Source of the DNA: RYN-230 sp963768945
Lineage (GTDB): Bacteria; Actinomycetota; Actinomycetes; Streptosporangiales; Streptosporangiaceae
Direction: 5' to 3'
DNA length: 64,000 bases
Assembly (NCBI GenBank): GCA_963768945.1
Contig: CAVYJW010000004.1
Span: 1-64,000, forward strand
Every line of letters starts with the position of its first letter. Position 1 is the stretch's first letter. Made by a program: the position numbers and the translations under genes. A model generated the notes under the pieces. That model had not been told where the DNA came from, did no database searches, and was given only the letters and a program-made list of their open reading frames with translations. Shown one piece after another: positions 41,827 to 51,052 of this stretch.

Positions 41827-43808
41827 GCGGGGCTGGCCGGTACCGGTACCTCTTCTCGCCGCTGCGGATCGGCCCGGTGGTGGTGCGCAACCGGATCGTG
41901 TTCTCCGCGCACCTGACCAACTTCGCCGACAACGGCCTGCCCACGCAGCAGCACGCCGACTACTACGCGGCCCGCGCGGCGGGCGGCGTCGGGCTCATCA
42001 TCACCGAGGAGCACTCCACCCACCCCACGGACTGGCCGTACGAGAAGCTGATCCATGGCTTCCACCGGGCGGTCATCCCCGGCTACCGGGAGATGACCGC
42101 GGCCGCGCACGCGCACGGCGTGCCGATCTTCGCCCAGCTGAACCACAATGGCGGCCAGGCATCGTCGATGTTCTCCCGGCGGCCCGTGTGGGCACCGAGC
42201 CCGGTGCCGGACCCGATGTTCCGTGAGGTCCCCAAGGCCGTGGAGCGGCACGAGATCGCCGAGATCGTGGCCGGCTACGGCACCGTCGCCGGGCACTGCG
42301 CGGAGGGCGGCTTCGACGGCGTGGAGCTGCAGTGCTCGCACTCCTCCATCGTGCGCGGGTTCCTGTCGCCGGCGACGAACAAGCGCACTGACGGCTATGG
42401 CGGCGCGCTGCAGGCCAGGGCCAGGATCCTGCTGGAGATCGTCGATGCCGTGCGTGAGGCGATCGGGCCCGCCCGCGCGCTCGGCGTGCGGATCTGCGGC
42501 GACGAGCTGATCGAGGGCGGCAGCACGCTGGCCGAGGCGGTCGAGGTGGCCAGGATGATGGAGGCCACCGGTCAGGTTGACTACATCAACACCTCGATCG
42601 GCGTGGCCACCGCGACGCTATTCATGATCGAGGCGTCCATGAGCATCCCGCCCGGGTACGCGCTGTACATCGCCAACGCCATGCGGCGGGCGGTCAAGCT
42701 GCCGGTCATCGGGGTGGGCCGGATCAAGGACCCGATCCAGGCCGAGCGCGCGCTGGCTGAGGGGCACTGCGACCTGGTCGGCGTGGTGCGCGGCCAGATC
42801 GCCGACCCCGACTTCGCCGCCAAGGCCCGCGCGGGGTACGCCACCCACATCCGCACCTGCCTGTCCTGCAACCAGGAATGCGTCGGCCGGATGGGCCTGA
42901 ACCGGTGGCTGGGCTGCATCGAGAACCCGCGCACCGGCCGGGAGGCCGTCCCTCTGCCGCCACGCCGGCCAGGCAGGCGGGTGATCGTGGTCGGCGGCGG
43001 CCCTGCCGGGCTGCAGGCCGCCGCCACGGCCGTCCAGCGCGGCCACCGGGTAACGCTGCAGGAGCGCCAGCCGCGCACCGGCGGCCAGGTGGCCGTGGCC
43101 GCGACTGTGCCGTCCCGCGCAGAGTTCCTCGACATCGTGCGCAACCTGGCGGCCGAATGCCAGCGATACGGGGTGGAGGTCGAGACCGGCGTGACGGCCA
43201 CGGCGCAATCGCTGCGCGACCAGGCGCCGGACGCCGTGGTGCTGGCCACCGGGGCCCGGCCGCAGCCGCCGTACTGGGCCGGCGGGCACCCGCGGGTGGT
43301 AGACGTCCGCGACGTGCTGGAAGGCCGCGCCCAGCCGGCCGGGGAGGTGGTGGTGGTCGATGAACTCGGCTTCCACCAGGCCACCAGCGTTGCCGAACTG
43401 CTTGCCGACCGGGGTTGCGCAGTGGAGATCATCACGGCTGGGATGGTCGTCGGCCAGGATCTCGGCATCACCCTCGACATGGAGACCTTCAACGTTCGCG
43501 CGCACGCCAAGGGAATCCGTCAGGCCACCGACCTGGTAGTGATCGCCGCGGCCGCCGCCGATGGCGAGGCCGGTGCCGGCGGCGGCTCCGGTGGCGTGGC
43601 GCTGACGCTGCTGCACCACCCCACCGGCGTGTCCGTGCAGCGGCGGTGCGACTGGGTCGTGTGCGCTGTCCATCAGGCACCTGAAGACGCCCTGTGGCAG
43701 CAACTGCGGGCCGCGCCGTTCGAGGTGCACCGGATCGGCGACTGCGTCACACCGCGGAGGGCGCATGCCGCCGTCATCGAGGGACACCGGGTGGCGGTGG
43801 CGCTATGA
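41823..43808 (+). CDS. Mycofactocin-system FadH/OYE-family oxidoreductase 2
   Basis: A 661-residue paralogue of the preceding protein, more canonical. The FMN barrel begins LFSPLRIGPVVVRNRIVFSAH, with FAQLNHNGGQASSMFSRRP and VELQCSHSSIVRGFLSP. The iron-sulfur motif is CLSCNQECVGRMGLNRWLGC (four Cys, near residue 345). VIVVGGGPAGLQAAATAVQRGH is the FAD loop, followed by ATGARPQPPYW. Coupled to OYE1 by an ATGA overlap and to the ETF alpha gene by another, so the three are made together. It presumably hands electrons between mycofactocinol and the downstream ETF/FixC module. Confidence 0.87.
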   Translation: MSGAGRYRYLFSPLRIGPVVVRNRIVFSAHLTNFADNGLPTQQHADYYAARAAGGVGLIITEEHSTHPTDWPYEKLIHGFHRAVIPGYREMTAAAHAHGVPIFAQLNHNGGQASSMFSRRPVWAPSPVPDPMFREVPKAVERHEIAEIVAGYGTVAGHCAEGGFDGVELQCSHSSIVRGFLSPATNKRTDGYGGALQARARILLEIVDAVREAIGPARALGVRICGDELIEGGSTLAEAVEVARMMEATGQVDYINTSIGVATATLFMIEASMSIPPGYALYIANAMRRAVKLPVIGVGRIKDPIQAERALAEGHCDLVGVVRGQIADPDFAAKARAGYATHIRTCLSCNQECVGRMGLNRWLGCIENPRTGREAVPLPPRRPGRRVIVVGGGPAGLQAAATAVQRGHRVTLQERQPRTGGQVAVAATVPSRAEFLDIVRNLAAECQRYGVEVETGVTATAQSLRDQAPDAVVLATGARPQPPYWAGGHPRVVDVRDVLEGRAQPAGEVVVVDELGFHQATSVAELLADRGCAVEIITAGMVVGQDLGITLDMETFNVRAHAKGIRQATDLVVIAAAAADGEAGAGGGSGGVALTLLHHPTGVSVQRRCDWVVCAVHQAPEDALWQQLRAAPFEVHRIGDCVTPRRAHAAVIEGHRVAVAL

Positions 43809-44811
43809 CCATGCCGGCTGATATCGCGGCACTGGCCGTCATCGTGGTGCGCGACGGCGAGCTGCCGGCGGGAGCCGATGAGACGGTGGCCGAGGGGGGC
43901 GGGTCCGCGCTGGTGCTGGGGTCGGGGACCCGCGAGGCGGCCGGCCGGTGGACTCGGCGAGCCGGGTGTGGCTGGTCGAGCGGTCATCCGTCGCCCCGGG
44001 CGCCGTGGCCAGCGCCCTGGCACAGGTCCTGTCGGGCGTGCGCATGGTGCTGCTGCCCGAGTCACCGGACGGCCGCGATCTCGCGCCGAGGCTGGCCGTG
44101 GCCCTGGGCCGCGGGCTGCTGGCCGGAGCAGTCCGCTGTGCACCAGACGAGGTCGAGGTGACCAGGCTCGATGACCGGCTGTCGGTGCGGGTCGCGGTGG
44201 ACGGGCCGGTCGTGGTGACGCTGCGGCCCGGCAGCCGTGGCAAGCCGGAGTCGGTGACCTCGGCCCAGGTGAGCGCGCTGTCGCTAGCCGCGGCCGGAGC
44301 CGTCTCGGACGCCGAGAGCCTCGAGGTACTGCAGCCCGAGCCGAGTACGGTGGACTTGGCTGAGGCCCGCCGGATCGTGGGTGGTGGTGCCGGCCTGGTG
44401 CCCGCCGGGGCCGACGGAGCGGCCGTGATGCGGTTGCTGGCGGAGGTGGGATCCGCGCTTGAGGCGAGCGCGGGCGCCACCAGGGTGGTTACCGACGCAG
44501 GCTGGATGAGCTACGACCGGCAGATCGGCACCACCGGCGTGGCCGTGAGCCCGGAGCTGTACGTCGCATTCGGCATCTCCGGCGCCGCGCAGCACGTCGG
44601 CGGCCTCGGCGCGCCCGAGCATGTGGTGAGCATCAATACCGACCCGTCCTGCCCGATGACGGCGATGGCCGATCTCGGCATCGTCGCCGACGCCCCCGCC
44701 GTGCTCGCTGAGCTGGCTGATCGGCTGGGGCTGGCCGTGGCGGGCCGGCCCGGTGCGATGGGCCGGCCCGGTGGGAAAACCGACCCTGCGAGGGCAACAC
44801 ATGCCGGATGA
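43805..44811 (+). pseudogene. Mycofactocin-associated electron transfer flavoprotein alpha subunit, frameshifted
   Basis: The N-terminal frame begins at ATG 43805 (ATGA overlap) and gives MTMPADIAALAVIVVRDGELP up to GSGTREAAGRW. The remainder is in another frame from about 43948 (SRVWLVERSSVAPGAVASALA) to 44811. The C-terminal FAD domain is complete: GWMSYDRQIGTTGVAVSPELYVAFGISGAAQHVGG and VSINTDPSCPMTAMADLGIVAD match ETF alpha FAD-binding motifs. The offset equals one missing base near GGCCGGCCGGTGGACTC (43938-43952). Fused in frame, it would be a normal ETF alpha of about 335 residues. It would pair with the ETF beta at 46425. Either a pseudogene or a one-base error in a GC repeat. Confidence 0.82.
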
Positions 44812-46114
44812 CCTGATGACGGTTGACGCGGTGGTCGTCGGCGCGGGCCCCGCGGGGTCGGCGGCTGCCCTGGAGCTGGCCAAGGCAGGCCGCGATGTGG
44901 TCATCGTGGAGCGCGGGGCCTTCCCCGGCGCGAAGAATGTCTACGGCGGAGTGGTGTACGGGCGGATCCTGGACGAGGTCGTGCCGCAGTGGTGGAAGGA
45001 GGTGCCGGTACAGCGCTGGGTCACCCGCCGCTCCACCATGCTGATGACGCCGACGCAGGCGCTGACCGTCGACTATCGCACCAGTGCCTGGGATTGCCCC
45101 CCCTACAACGGGATGACCACCTACCGTGCCGACTTCGACTCCTGGCTGGCCGGCAAGGCGGTCGCGGCCGGCGCCCGGTTGGTCACCTCGACGGTGGCGA
45201 CGAGCCTTCTGCGCGATTCCGCCGGGCGGATCGCCGGGGTGCGCACCGACCGTCCTGGCGGCGACATCCGCGCCCAGGTCGTGATCGCCTGCGACGGCGT
45301 GAACTCATTCCTGGCCAAGGAGGCCGGGCTGCTGCCGCGCGCCAACGCGGCCCACACCACTCTGGGTGTCAAGGAGACGCTGGCGCTGACGCGCGAGGTC
45401 ATAGACGAGCGGTTCGGCCTGATCGGCGACCAGGGTCTGGACATCGAGATGGTTGGCTGCACCAGCGGGATCCCCGGTGGCGGCTTCCTCTACACCAACC
45501 TTGACACGGTCAGCGTGGGTGTCGTCGTGGGGCTCGAGGGGCTGGTCGAGGCGCGGATGCGGCCCGAGGAGCTTGTCGCCGGCGTCAAGGCGCACCCGGC
45601 GATCGCGCCATACCTGCGGGGCGCGGAGCTGAAGGAGTACTCCGCCCACCTGATCCCCGAGGGCGGCTACCGGGCCATGCCGCGGCTGGCCATCGACGGC
45701 ATGCTGGTGGCCGGCGACGCCGCTTCCATGTGCCTGGCCGCCGGGCTGTGGCTGGAGGGCGTCAACTTCGCGATCGGCGCCGGGCTGGCAGCCGGGCGGA
45801 CTGCCGCCGAGGCGATCGCGACCGGCGACACCTCTGCCCGCGGACTGGCCGGCTATCGCCGCCGGCTGGAGTCGAGCTTCGTGCTCGCCGACCACAAGCG
45901 GCTGCGTAACGCGGCCGACATCGTGCTCGCCAACAGGATGCAGCGGGAATACCCCAGGCTGGCCTGCGACTTCGTCGAGCAGGTGTTCACCGTCACCAAC
46001 CCGCATCCCAAACTTGGCATGGCCAGGGAGTTCCTTCGCGCCGTCCGCGTCAACAAGGTCCGGATGCGGTCGCTGGCGCATGACGGGTGGCAGGCGCTCC
46101 GCGCGTATCGATGA
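44801..46114 (+). CDS. FixC-type FAD-dependent ETF:quinone oxidoreductase-like protein
   Basis: A 437-residue geranylgeranyl-reductase-like flavoprotein of the FixC/ETF-QO family. The N-terminal FAD motif is VDAVVVGAGPAGSAAALELAKAG (residues 8-30), followed by ERGAFPGAKNVYGGVVYG, a FixC signature. GMLVAGDAASMCLAAGLWLEGVNFAIGAGLAAG (near 300-335) is the C-terminal FAD/substrate loop. In FixABCX systems the protein takes electrons from ETF (FixAB) and passes them to quinone or, by bifurcation, to ferredoxin. The ATG at 44801 is preceded by GAGGGCAACAC; it overlaps the ETF alpha stop by 11 bases. Confidence 0.87.
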   Translation: MPDDLMTVDAVVVGAGPAGSAAALELAKAGRDVVIVERGAFPGAKNVYGGVVYGRILDEVVPQWWKEVPVQRWVTRRSTMLMTPTQALTVDYRTSAWDCPPYNGMTTYRADFDSWLAGKAVAAGARLVTSTVATSLLRDSAGRIAGVRTDRPGGDIRAQVVIACDGVNSFLAKEAGLLPRANAAHTTLGVKETLALTREVIDERFGLIGDQGLDIEMVGCTSGIPGGGFLYTNLDTVSVGVVVGLEGLVEARMRPEELVAGVKAHPAIAPYLRGAELKEYSAHLIPEGGYRAMPRLAIDGMLVAGDAASMCLAAGLWLEGVNFAIGAGLAAGRTAAEAIATGDTSARGLAGYRRRLESSFVLADHKRLRNAADIVLANRMQREYPRLACDFVEQVFTVTNPHPKLGMAREFLRAVRVNKVRMRSLAHDGWQALRAYR

Positions 46115-46127
46115 GGGAGCGAAGAAG

Positions 46128-46418
46128 ATGACCTACGCCGAGGTGTCCTTCGACGAGCGGATGGCGAGCGTCGAGTTCCGGGTCGGGGAACGGGCTCACA
46201 TCACGGTCGACTCCGACGTGTGCCGCTCCTGCACGACCAAGGAGTGCGTGCACGCCTGCCCGGCCGACCTGTTCGTGCCGACGACTGACGGCGGCATTCT
46301 CTTCAATTACGAGCAGTGCTTCGAATGCGGGACCTGCTATCAGGTGTGCAATCGCGCGGGAGCCATCGCCTGGACCTACCCGGCGGGCGGCGACGGCGTC
46401 GTGTTCCGGAAAGGATAA
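46128..46418 (+). CDS. FixX-like ferredoxin
   Basis: A 96-residue ferredoxin-like protein. The cysteines are in CRSCTTKECVHACPADLF and YEQCFECGTCYQVC, giving the FixX pattern for one 4Fe-4S cluster with remnants of a second. It accompanies FixC as the electron-transfer subunit to the quinone pool. ATG 46128 sits behind GAGGGAGCGAAGAAG, 13 bases after the FixC stop. Confidence 0.88.
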   Translation: MTYAEVSFDERMASVEFRVGERAHITVDSDVCRSCTTKECVHACPADLFVPTTDGGILFNYEQCFECGTCYQVCNRAGAIAWTYPAGGDGVVFRKG

Positions 46419-46424
46419 GGGAGC

Positions 46425-47309
46425 ATGACGGTGATCGTCGCGGCGCTCGGCTGGTCCTGGCGCGAGACCGAGGTCGACCCGCTCACCGGGGCAGTGAGTG
46501 CCGACCGCCGCGACCGCGGGCCGAACCGCGCGGAACTCGCGGCACTGGAGCACGCGCTGCGCTTGGGGGAGCGGTGGGATGCCCAGGTGGTAGCGGCCAC
46601 CGTCGGCCCGGCCGAGGCCGATGCGATGCTGCGGGACGCGCTGGCGGCAGGCGCCGCGCATGGGCTGCGCGTCGAGCCCGCCAGTTGGACGGCGGCCCCG
46701 CGCCCGGCCGGTCTGGTCGGCGGCGAGCAGGAATCCGCCGTCGCGCTGGCCACGGCGCTGCGCCACCACTACGGGGTGCCAGACCTGGTGCTGTGCGGCG
46801 ACCGCGCGGCCGACCGGGCCACTGGTTCTTTTCCCGCGTTCCTGGCCGCGTCCCTGGGGTCGGCGCAGGCGCTGGGCGTCGTGCTGCTGGAGCCAGAGGA
46901 TGACCGCGCGCTGCGTGTGCACCGCCGGCTCGACGGTGGCCGCCGCGAGGTACTGATGGTGCGGCCGCCCGCTGTGGTGTCGGTCGAGCCGGCCGGTGTA
47001 CGGCTGCGGCGGGCCGGGCTGGCCGCGACAGTGGACAGCGGTAACGCCGTGATTACGGTGGCTCGCACGCCGGCGGCCGCCGTGGTGCGGCGGATCCGAG
47101 TGCTCGCCGCCCATCCCTACCGGCCGCGGCCGCGCGAGCTTCCCGGTCCGACTGGCAGCGCGCTGCGCCGGACCCTGGACCTCACCGGCGCGCTCGTTGA
47201 ACGCACCCCGCCTACGGTGCTCGGCCCGCTGTCCCCGGATCAGGCCGCCGATGAACTGCTCGGCTACCTGCGTCGCCACGGCTATCTCGCCGCGGGTGAC
47301 ACGGGGTGA
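46425..47309 (+). CDS. Mycofactocin-associated electron transfer flavoprotein beta subunit
   Basis: A 294-residue ETF beta-like protein. LSADRRDRGPNRAELAALEHALRLGERW covers the usual AMP/FMN-binding N-terminal strand-helix region, and GVPDLVLCGDRAADRATGSFPAFLAASLG matches the ETF beta signature (DLVLxGxxAxDxxTGxxPAxLA). SVEPAGVRLRRAGL follows. It would form the heterodimer with the ETF alpha encoded upstream of FixC. Starts six bases after the FixX stop. The C-terminal 45 residues (PTVLGPLSPDQAADELLGYLRRHGYLAAG) vary within the family. Confidence 0.83.
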   Translation: MTVIVAALGWSWRETEVDPLTGAVSADRRDRGPNRAELAALEHALRLGERWDAQVVAATVGPAEADAMLRDALAAGAAHGLRVEPASWTAAPRPAGLVGGEQESAVALATALRHHYGVPDLVLCGDRAADRATGSFPAFLAASLGSAQALGVVLLEPEDDRALRVHRRLDGGRREVLMVRPPAVVSVEPAGVRLRRAGLAATVDSGNAVITVARTPAAAVVRRIRVLAAHPYRPRPRELPGPTGSALRRTLDLTGALVERTPPTVLGPLSPDQAADELLGYLRRHGYLAAGDTG

Positions 47310-48826
47310 TACGCAGGCCCGCCGAGGTCGCGGGGCCGCTGGATACCACACTGCCGAACGGCTTCACCGTCGAAATCGCCGGCGACGTGCACCGCTCTCG
47401 CGACGGCCGGCTGATGCTGGGCGGTTCACCCCCCAGGTTGCTGCGGCTTAGCGCGCCGGCGGCCCGGCTGCTCGGGCCAGGCCACTTCACGGTGGCGGAC
47501 GCGGCGACGGCAGCCCTGGCCCGGCGGCTGGTGGATATCGGCGTAGCGCTCCCGCGCCCTACGGCCCGGCCCGTTCGTGACCTCACGATCGTGATCCCGG
47601 TCCGGGACCGGGCGCACCTGCTGCACGGGCTGCTGACCGCGCTGCGCGCCGACCCTGAGACGTCGGGCCTTCCGGTGCTGGTGGTTGACGACGGTTCCGT
47701 TGACCCCGCCGCCGTGGCCTCGGTGACCCGCCGGCACGACGCCACCCTGCTCGCTCATCCGCACAACCAGGGACCTGCGGCGGCACGCAACACCGGGCTT
47801 CGCCGCGCCAGGACTGGGTACATCGCTTTCTGCGACTCTGACGTCCGGCCCGAACCTGGCTGGCTGGGCCCGCTGCTGGCACAATTCACCGATCCCGCCC
47901 TGGCGCTGGCCGCGCCCCGGGTGGTCGGCATGCCCGCGGCTCAGCCAGGCTGGCTCGACCGGTACGAGGACGTGCGGTCGCCGCTGGATATGGGGGGGCG
48001 CGAGGCCCCGGTCGTCCCGCTGTCCGCGCTGGCATACGTCCCAGGCGCGGCCCTGGTGGTCCGCAGGGCAGCAGTCGGTGGCGGATTCAGCCCGGAACTG
48101 CGGATCGGCGAGGATGTTGACCTTTGCCTGCGACTGCACCAGGCCGGCTGGAGACTGCGCTACCTGCCCAGCTCCCGGGTGGGCCACTGTCACCGCGCCG
48201 GCCTTCCTAGCTGGCTCGCACAGCGAGCCAGCTACGGATCCGGGGCGGCGGGACTGGCCTTGCGGCACCCTGGCCAGGTGCCTCCGCTGCACGCATCTGC
48301 ATGGTCGGTCGGCGTATGTGCACTCGCGCTCCGTGGCCGGCCGGTCCCGCTCGGTGCCGCCACGGCGCTGACGGCATGCGCAGCGCTACGGCTGATCCGC
48401 CGGATACCCGACGCGGACACCCCCGTGCGAGCTGGCACGCTGCTGACGCTGGCGGCAGTACGCGGCAGCGCAGAACAACTCGCGGGATGCACTACCAGGC
48501 ATTACTGGCCGGTGGCCGCACTCGCGGCCTTGATGAGCCGACGGGCACGATACGTGCTCGTCAGCTGCACCGCGATCGAGGGGCTGATCGACTACCGGCG
48601 GAGCGGTTCGGACCTGAACCCCCTCATTTACCTGATGATCCGGTGTCTAGACGATATGGCCTACGGCGCGGGCCTTTGGGGCGGTGCAATACGCCACCGC
48701 ACCTGCGCGCCCTTGATCCCGCGACTCGCCCTGCGCATGACACGCCGGGCCAGACCGCGCCACCTGCCTTTGTGCCGCACACCCCGGCCGTGCCCGCCCG
48801 GGTCCCGCACTGTCATTCGTCCGTAA
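47306..48826 (+). CDS. mftF: Mycofactocin glycosyltransferase MftF
   Basis: A 506-residue GT2 glycosyltransferase. The catalytic domain begins near residue 90: DLTIVIPVRDRAHLLHGLLTAL, VVDDGSVDP (the nucleotide-sugar Asp residues), HNQGPAAARNTGLRRARTGYIAFCDSDVRPEPGWLGPL with the DxD-like CDSDV. The C-terminal part has several hydrophobic segments. MftF adds the oligoglucose chain to premycofactocin. GTG start overlapping the previous stop (GTGA), so it is the last gene of the mycofactocin operon. mftD (a lactate-dehydrogenase-like flavoenzyme) and mftE (creatininase-type peptidase), which usually stand between mftC and mftF, are absent from the window. Confidence 0.9.
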   Translation: MIRRPAEVAGPLDTTLPNGFTVEIAGDVHRSRDGRLMLGGSPPRLLRLSAPAARLLGPGHFTVADAATAALARRLVDIGVALPRPTARPVRDLTIVIPVRDRAHLLHGLLTALRADPETSGLPVLVVDDGSVDPAAVASVTRRHDATLLAHPHNQGPAAARNTGLRRARTGYIAFCDSDVRPEPGWLGPLLAQFTDPALALAAPRVVGMPAAQPGWLDRYEDVRSPLDMGGREAPVVPLSALAYVPGAALVVRRAAVGGGFSPELRIGEDVDLCLRLHQAGWRLRYLPSSRVGHCHRAGLPSWLAQRASYGSGAAGLALRHPGQVPPLHASAWSVGVCALALRGRPVPLGAATALTACAALRLIRRIPDADTPVRAGTLLTLAAVRGSAEQLAGCTTRHYWPVAALAALMSRRARYVLVSCTAIEGLIDYRRSGSDLNPLIYLMIRCLDDMAYGAGLWGGAIRHRTCAPLIPRLALRMTRRARPRHLPLCRTPRPCPPGSRTVIRP

Positions 48827-48835
48827 GATCAGAGG

Positions 48836-51013
48836 ATGCACGTCTGGCCTGGTACTGCTTATCCGCTCGGTGCTACCTGGAACGGGTCAGGCACCAATTT
48901 CGCCTTGTTTTCCAGCGTGGCAGACCGGGTGGAGCTGTGTTTGTTCGAACCTGGCCACCGGCGGGAGACGCGGGTCGAGCTCACTGAGGTGGACGGTTTC
49001 GTCTGGCACTGCTACCTGCCCGACGTCGGCCCGGGCCAGTACTACGGGTATCGCGTGCACGGCCCGTACGCGCCGGATCGCGGGCACCGGTGCAACCCGG
49101 CGAAGCTGCTGCTCGACCCGTACGGCAAGGCCGTCACAGGCCAGCTGCGCTGGAACGAGGCCCTGTTCTCGCACCGCTCCGGCAGCTCGGGGGCGCTCAG
49201 CACCCGCAACAGCGCCCCTTTCATGCCGCGCAATGTAGTTACCAGCCCGTACTTCGACTGGGGGGATGACCGCCCGCCCCGCACTCCGTATCACCAGACG
49301 GTGATCTACGAGGCGCATGTCCGCGGCCTGACCCTGCGCCATCCCAAGATCCCGCCCGGGCAGCGCGGCACCTATGCGGGCCTGGGCTCCCCGGCCATCA
49401 TCGAGCACCTGACCCGGCTGGGTGTGACCGCCGTGGAGCTGATGCCCGTGCATCAGTTCATCTCCGAGCGGCAGCTGGAGGCGGGCGGCCGATCCAACTA
49501 CTGGGGTTACAACACGATCGCGTTCCTCGCGCCGCACAACGCCTACTCCTCGTCCACTGAGCCGCACGGCCAGGTTGCCGAGTTCAAGTTCATGGTGAAG
49601 ACCCTGCACGCGGCCGGCATCGAGGTGATCCTGGACGTCGTCTACAACCACACGGCCGAGGCCGGCGCCTCCGGCCCGACGCTGTCCTTCCGCGGCATCG
49701 ACAACGCCGCGTACTACCGGCTTGCCGAGGATGACCCGCGCGCCTACCTGGACTACACCGGCTGCGGCAACAGCCTCAACGCCCGCAATCCGCACACGCT
49801 GCAGCTGATCATGGACTCGCTGCGGTACTGGATCCTGGACATGCACGTGGACGGGTTCCGATTCGACCTGGCCTCGGCGCTGGCCCGGGGGCTGCACGAC
49901 GTGGACCGGCTCGCCGCGTTTTTCGACCTGGTCCAGCAGGATCCGGTCGTGTCGCAGGTGAAGCTGATCGCCGAGCCATGGGATGTCGGTGAAGGTGGTT
50001 ACCAGGTCGGGAAGTTTCCGCCGCTGTGGTCGGAATGGAATGGCAAGTACCGCGACTGCGTGCGCGACCTCTGGCGTGGCGAGCACAGGACCGTGCCGGA
50101 GTTCGCCATGCGGCTGACCGGGTCCAGCGACCTCTACGAGACCAGCGCCCGGCGGCCGGTGGCCTCGATCAACTTCGTCACGTGCCACGACGGGTTCACC
50201 CTCACGGACCTGGTCAGCTACAACGACAAGCACAACGAGGCCAACGGCGAGGACAACCGGGACGGCGCCGATGACAACCGGTCCTGGAACTGCGGCGCGG
50301 AAGGCCCGTCCGATGATCCGGCGGTTCGGGAGCTGCGCGCCCGGCAGGCTCGCAATTTCCTGGTCACCCTGTTCTGCTCGCAGGGCGTTCCGATGCTGCT
50401 GGCTGGTGACGAGATGGGGCGCACCCAGCAGGGCAGCAACAACGCCTACTGCCAGGACTCGCCGCTGTCGTGGGTGGACTGGGAGAACACCAGCGAAGAC
50501 GCGGACCTGGCAGATTTCGTCTGCTTGCTATCAGCCCTGCGCCGGGCACATCCGGTCTTCCGGCGGCGCAGGTTCTTCAGCGGGCGCCCCGCCCGGCCCG
50601 GCGGCGGCGGCCTGCGGGACATCATCTGGCTGACCCCCTCCGGCCGGGAAATGACCGATGCGGACTGGAACGCCGGCTACGCGAGGTCGCTGGCGGTGTT
50701 CCTGAACGGTGACGCCATCACCGAGCCGGGCACGCGCGGCGAGCCCCTCCACGACAAGCATTTCCTGCTGCTGTTCAACGCGCACAGCGACGCCGTGCGG
50801 TTCGTCCTGCCCGGCGCCGATCACGCAGACGGCTGGCATGCCGTTGTCGATACGGCGGCGCTGACGAGCAGGCCGGGCAGCGGTGCGGGCGCCGTGCTGC
50901 CCAGCGGCGCGGCGGTCTCCGTGACCGGCCGCTCGGTCATGGTGCTGCGCGCCGCCGACGGTTCGCCCGACGGGGCGCCTGGCCAGGACGGCTTAACGCG
51001 GGCTGGCAGCTAG
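48836..51013 (+). CDS. glgX: Glycogen debranching enzyme GlgX (copy 1)
   Basis: A 725-residue isoamylase-type GH13 enzyme that removes limit-dextrin branches from glycogen. The CBM48 N-terminus (PYPLGATWNGSGTNFALFSS) is followed by the catalytic barrel: HQTVIYEAHVRGLT, DVVYNHTAE, then DGFRFDLAS with the nucleophile Asp near residue 344, LIAEPWDVG with the acid Glu near 378, and VTCHDGFTLTDLVSYNDKHN. The ATG at 48836 begins nine bases after the mftF stop. Long, intact protein of normal length. Paralogue at 56914-59013. Confidence 0.93.
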   Translation: MHVWPGTAYPLGATWNGSGTNFALFSSVADRVELCLFEPGHRRETRVELTEVDGFVWHCYLPDVGPGQYYGYRVHGPYAPDRGHRCNPAKLLLDPYGKAVTGQLRWNEALFSHRSGSSGALSTRNSAPFMPRNVVTSPYFDWGDDRPPRTPYHQTVIYEAHVRGLTLRHPKIPPGQRGTYAGLGSPAIIEHLTRLGVTAVELMPVHQFISERQLEAGGRSNYWGYNTIAFLAPHNAYSSSTEPHGQVAEFKFMVKTLHAAGIEVILDVVYNHTAEAGASGPTLSFRGIDNAAYYRLAEDDPRAYLDYTGCGNSLNARNPHTLQLIMDSLRYWILDMHVDGFRFDLASALARGLHDVDRLAAFFDLVQQDPVVSQVKLIAEPWDVGEGGYQVGKFPPLWSEWNGKYRDCVRDLWRGEHRTVPEFAMRLTGSSDLYETSARRPVASINFVTCHDGFTLTDLVSYNDKHNEANGEDNRDGADDNRSWNCGAEGPSDDPAVRELRARQARNFLVTLFCSQGVPMLLAGDEMGRTQQGSNNAYCQDSPLSWVDWENTSEDADLADFVCLLSALRRAHPVFRRRRFFSGRPARPGGGGLRDIIWLTPSGREMTDADWNAGYARSLAVFLNGDAITEPGTRGEPLHDKHFLLLFNAHSDAVRFVLPGADHADGWHAVVDTAALTSRPGSGAGAVLPSGAAVSVTGRSVMVLRAADGSPDGAPGQDGLTRAGS

Positions 51014-51052
51014 CGTCACGGAGATCAGGACAGGCGTGGCGGCTGGCGCCTG

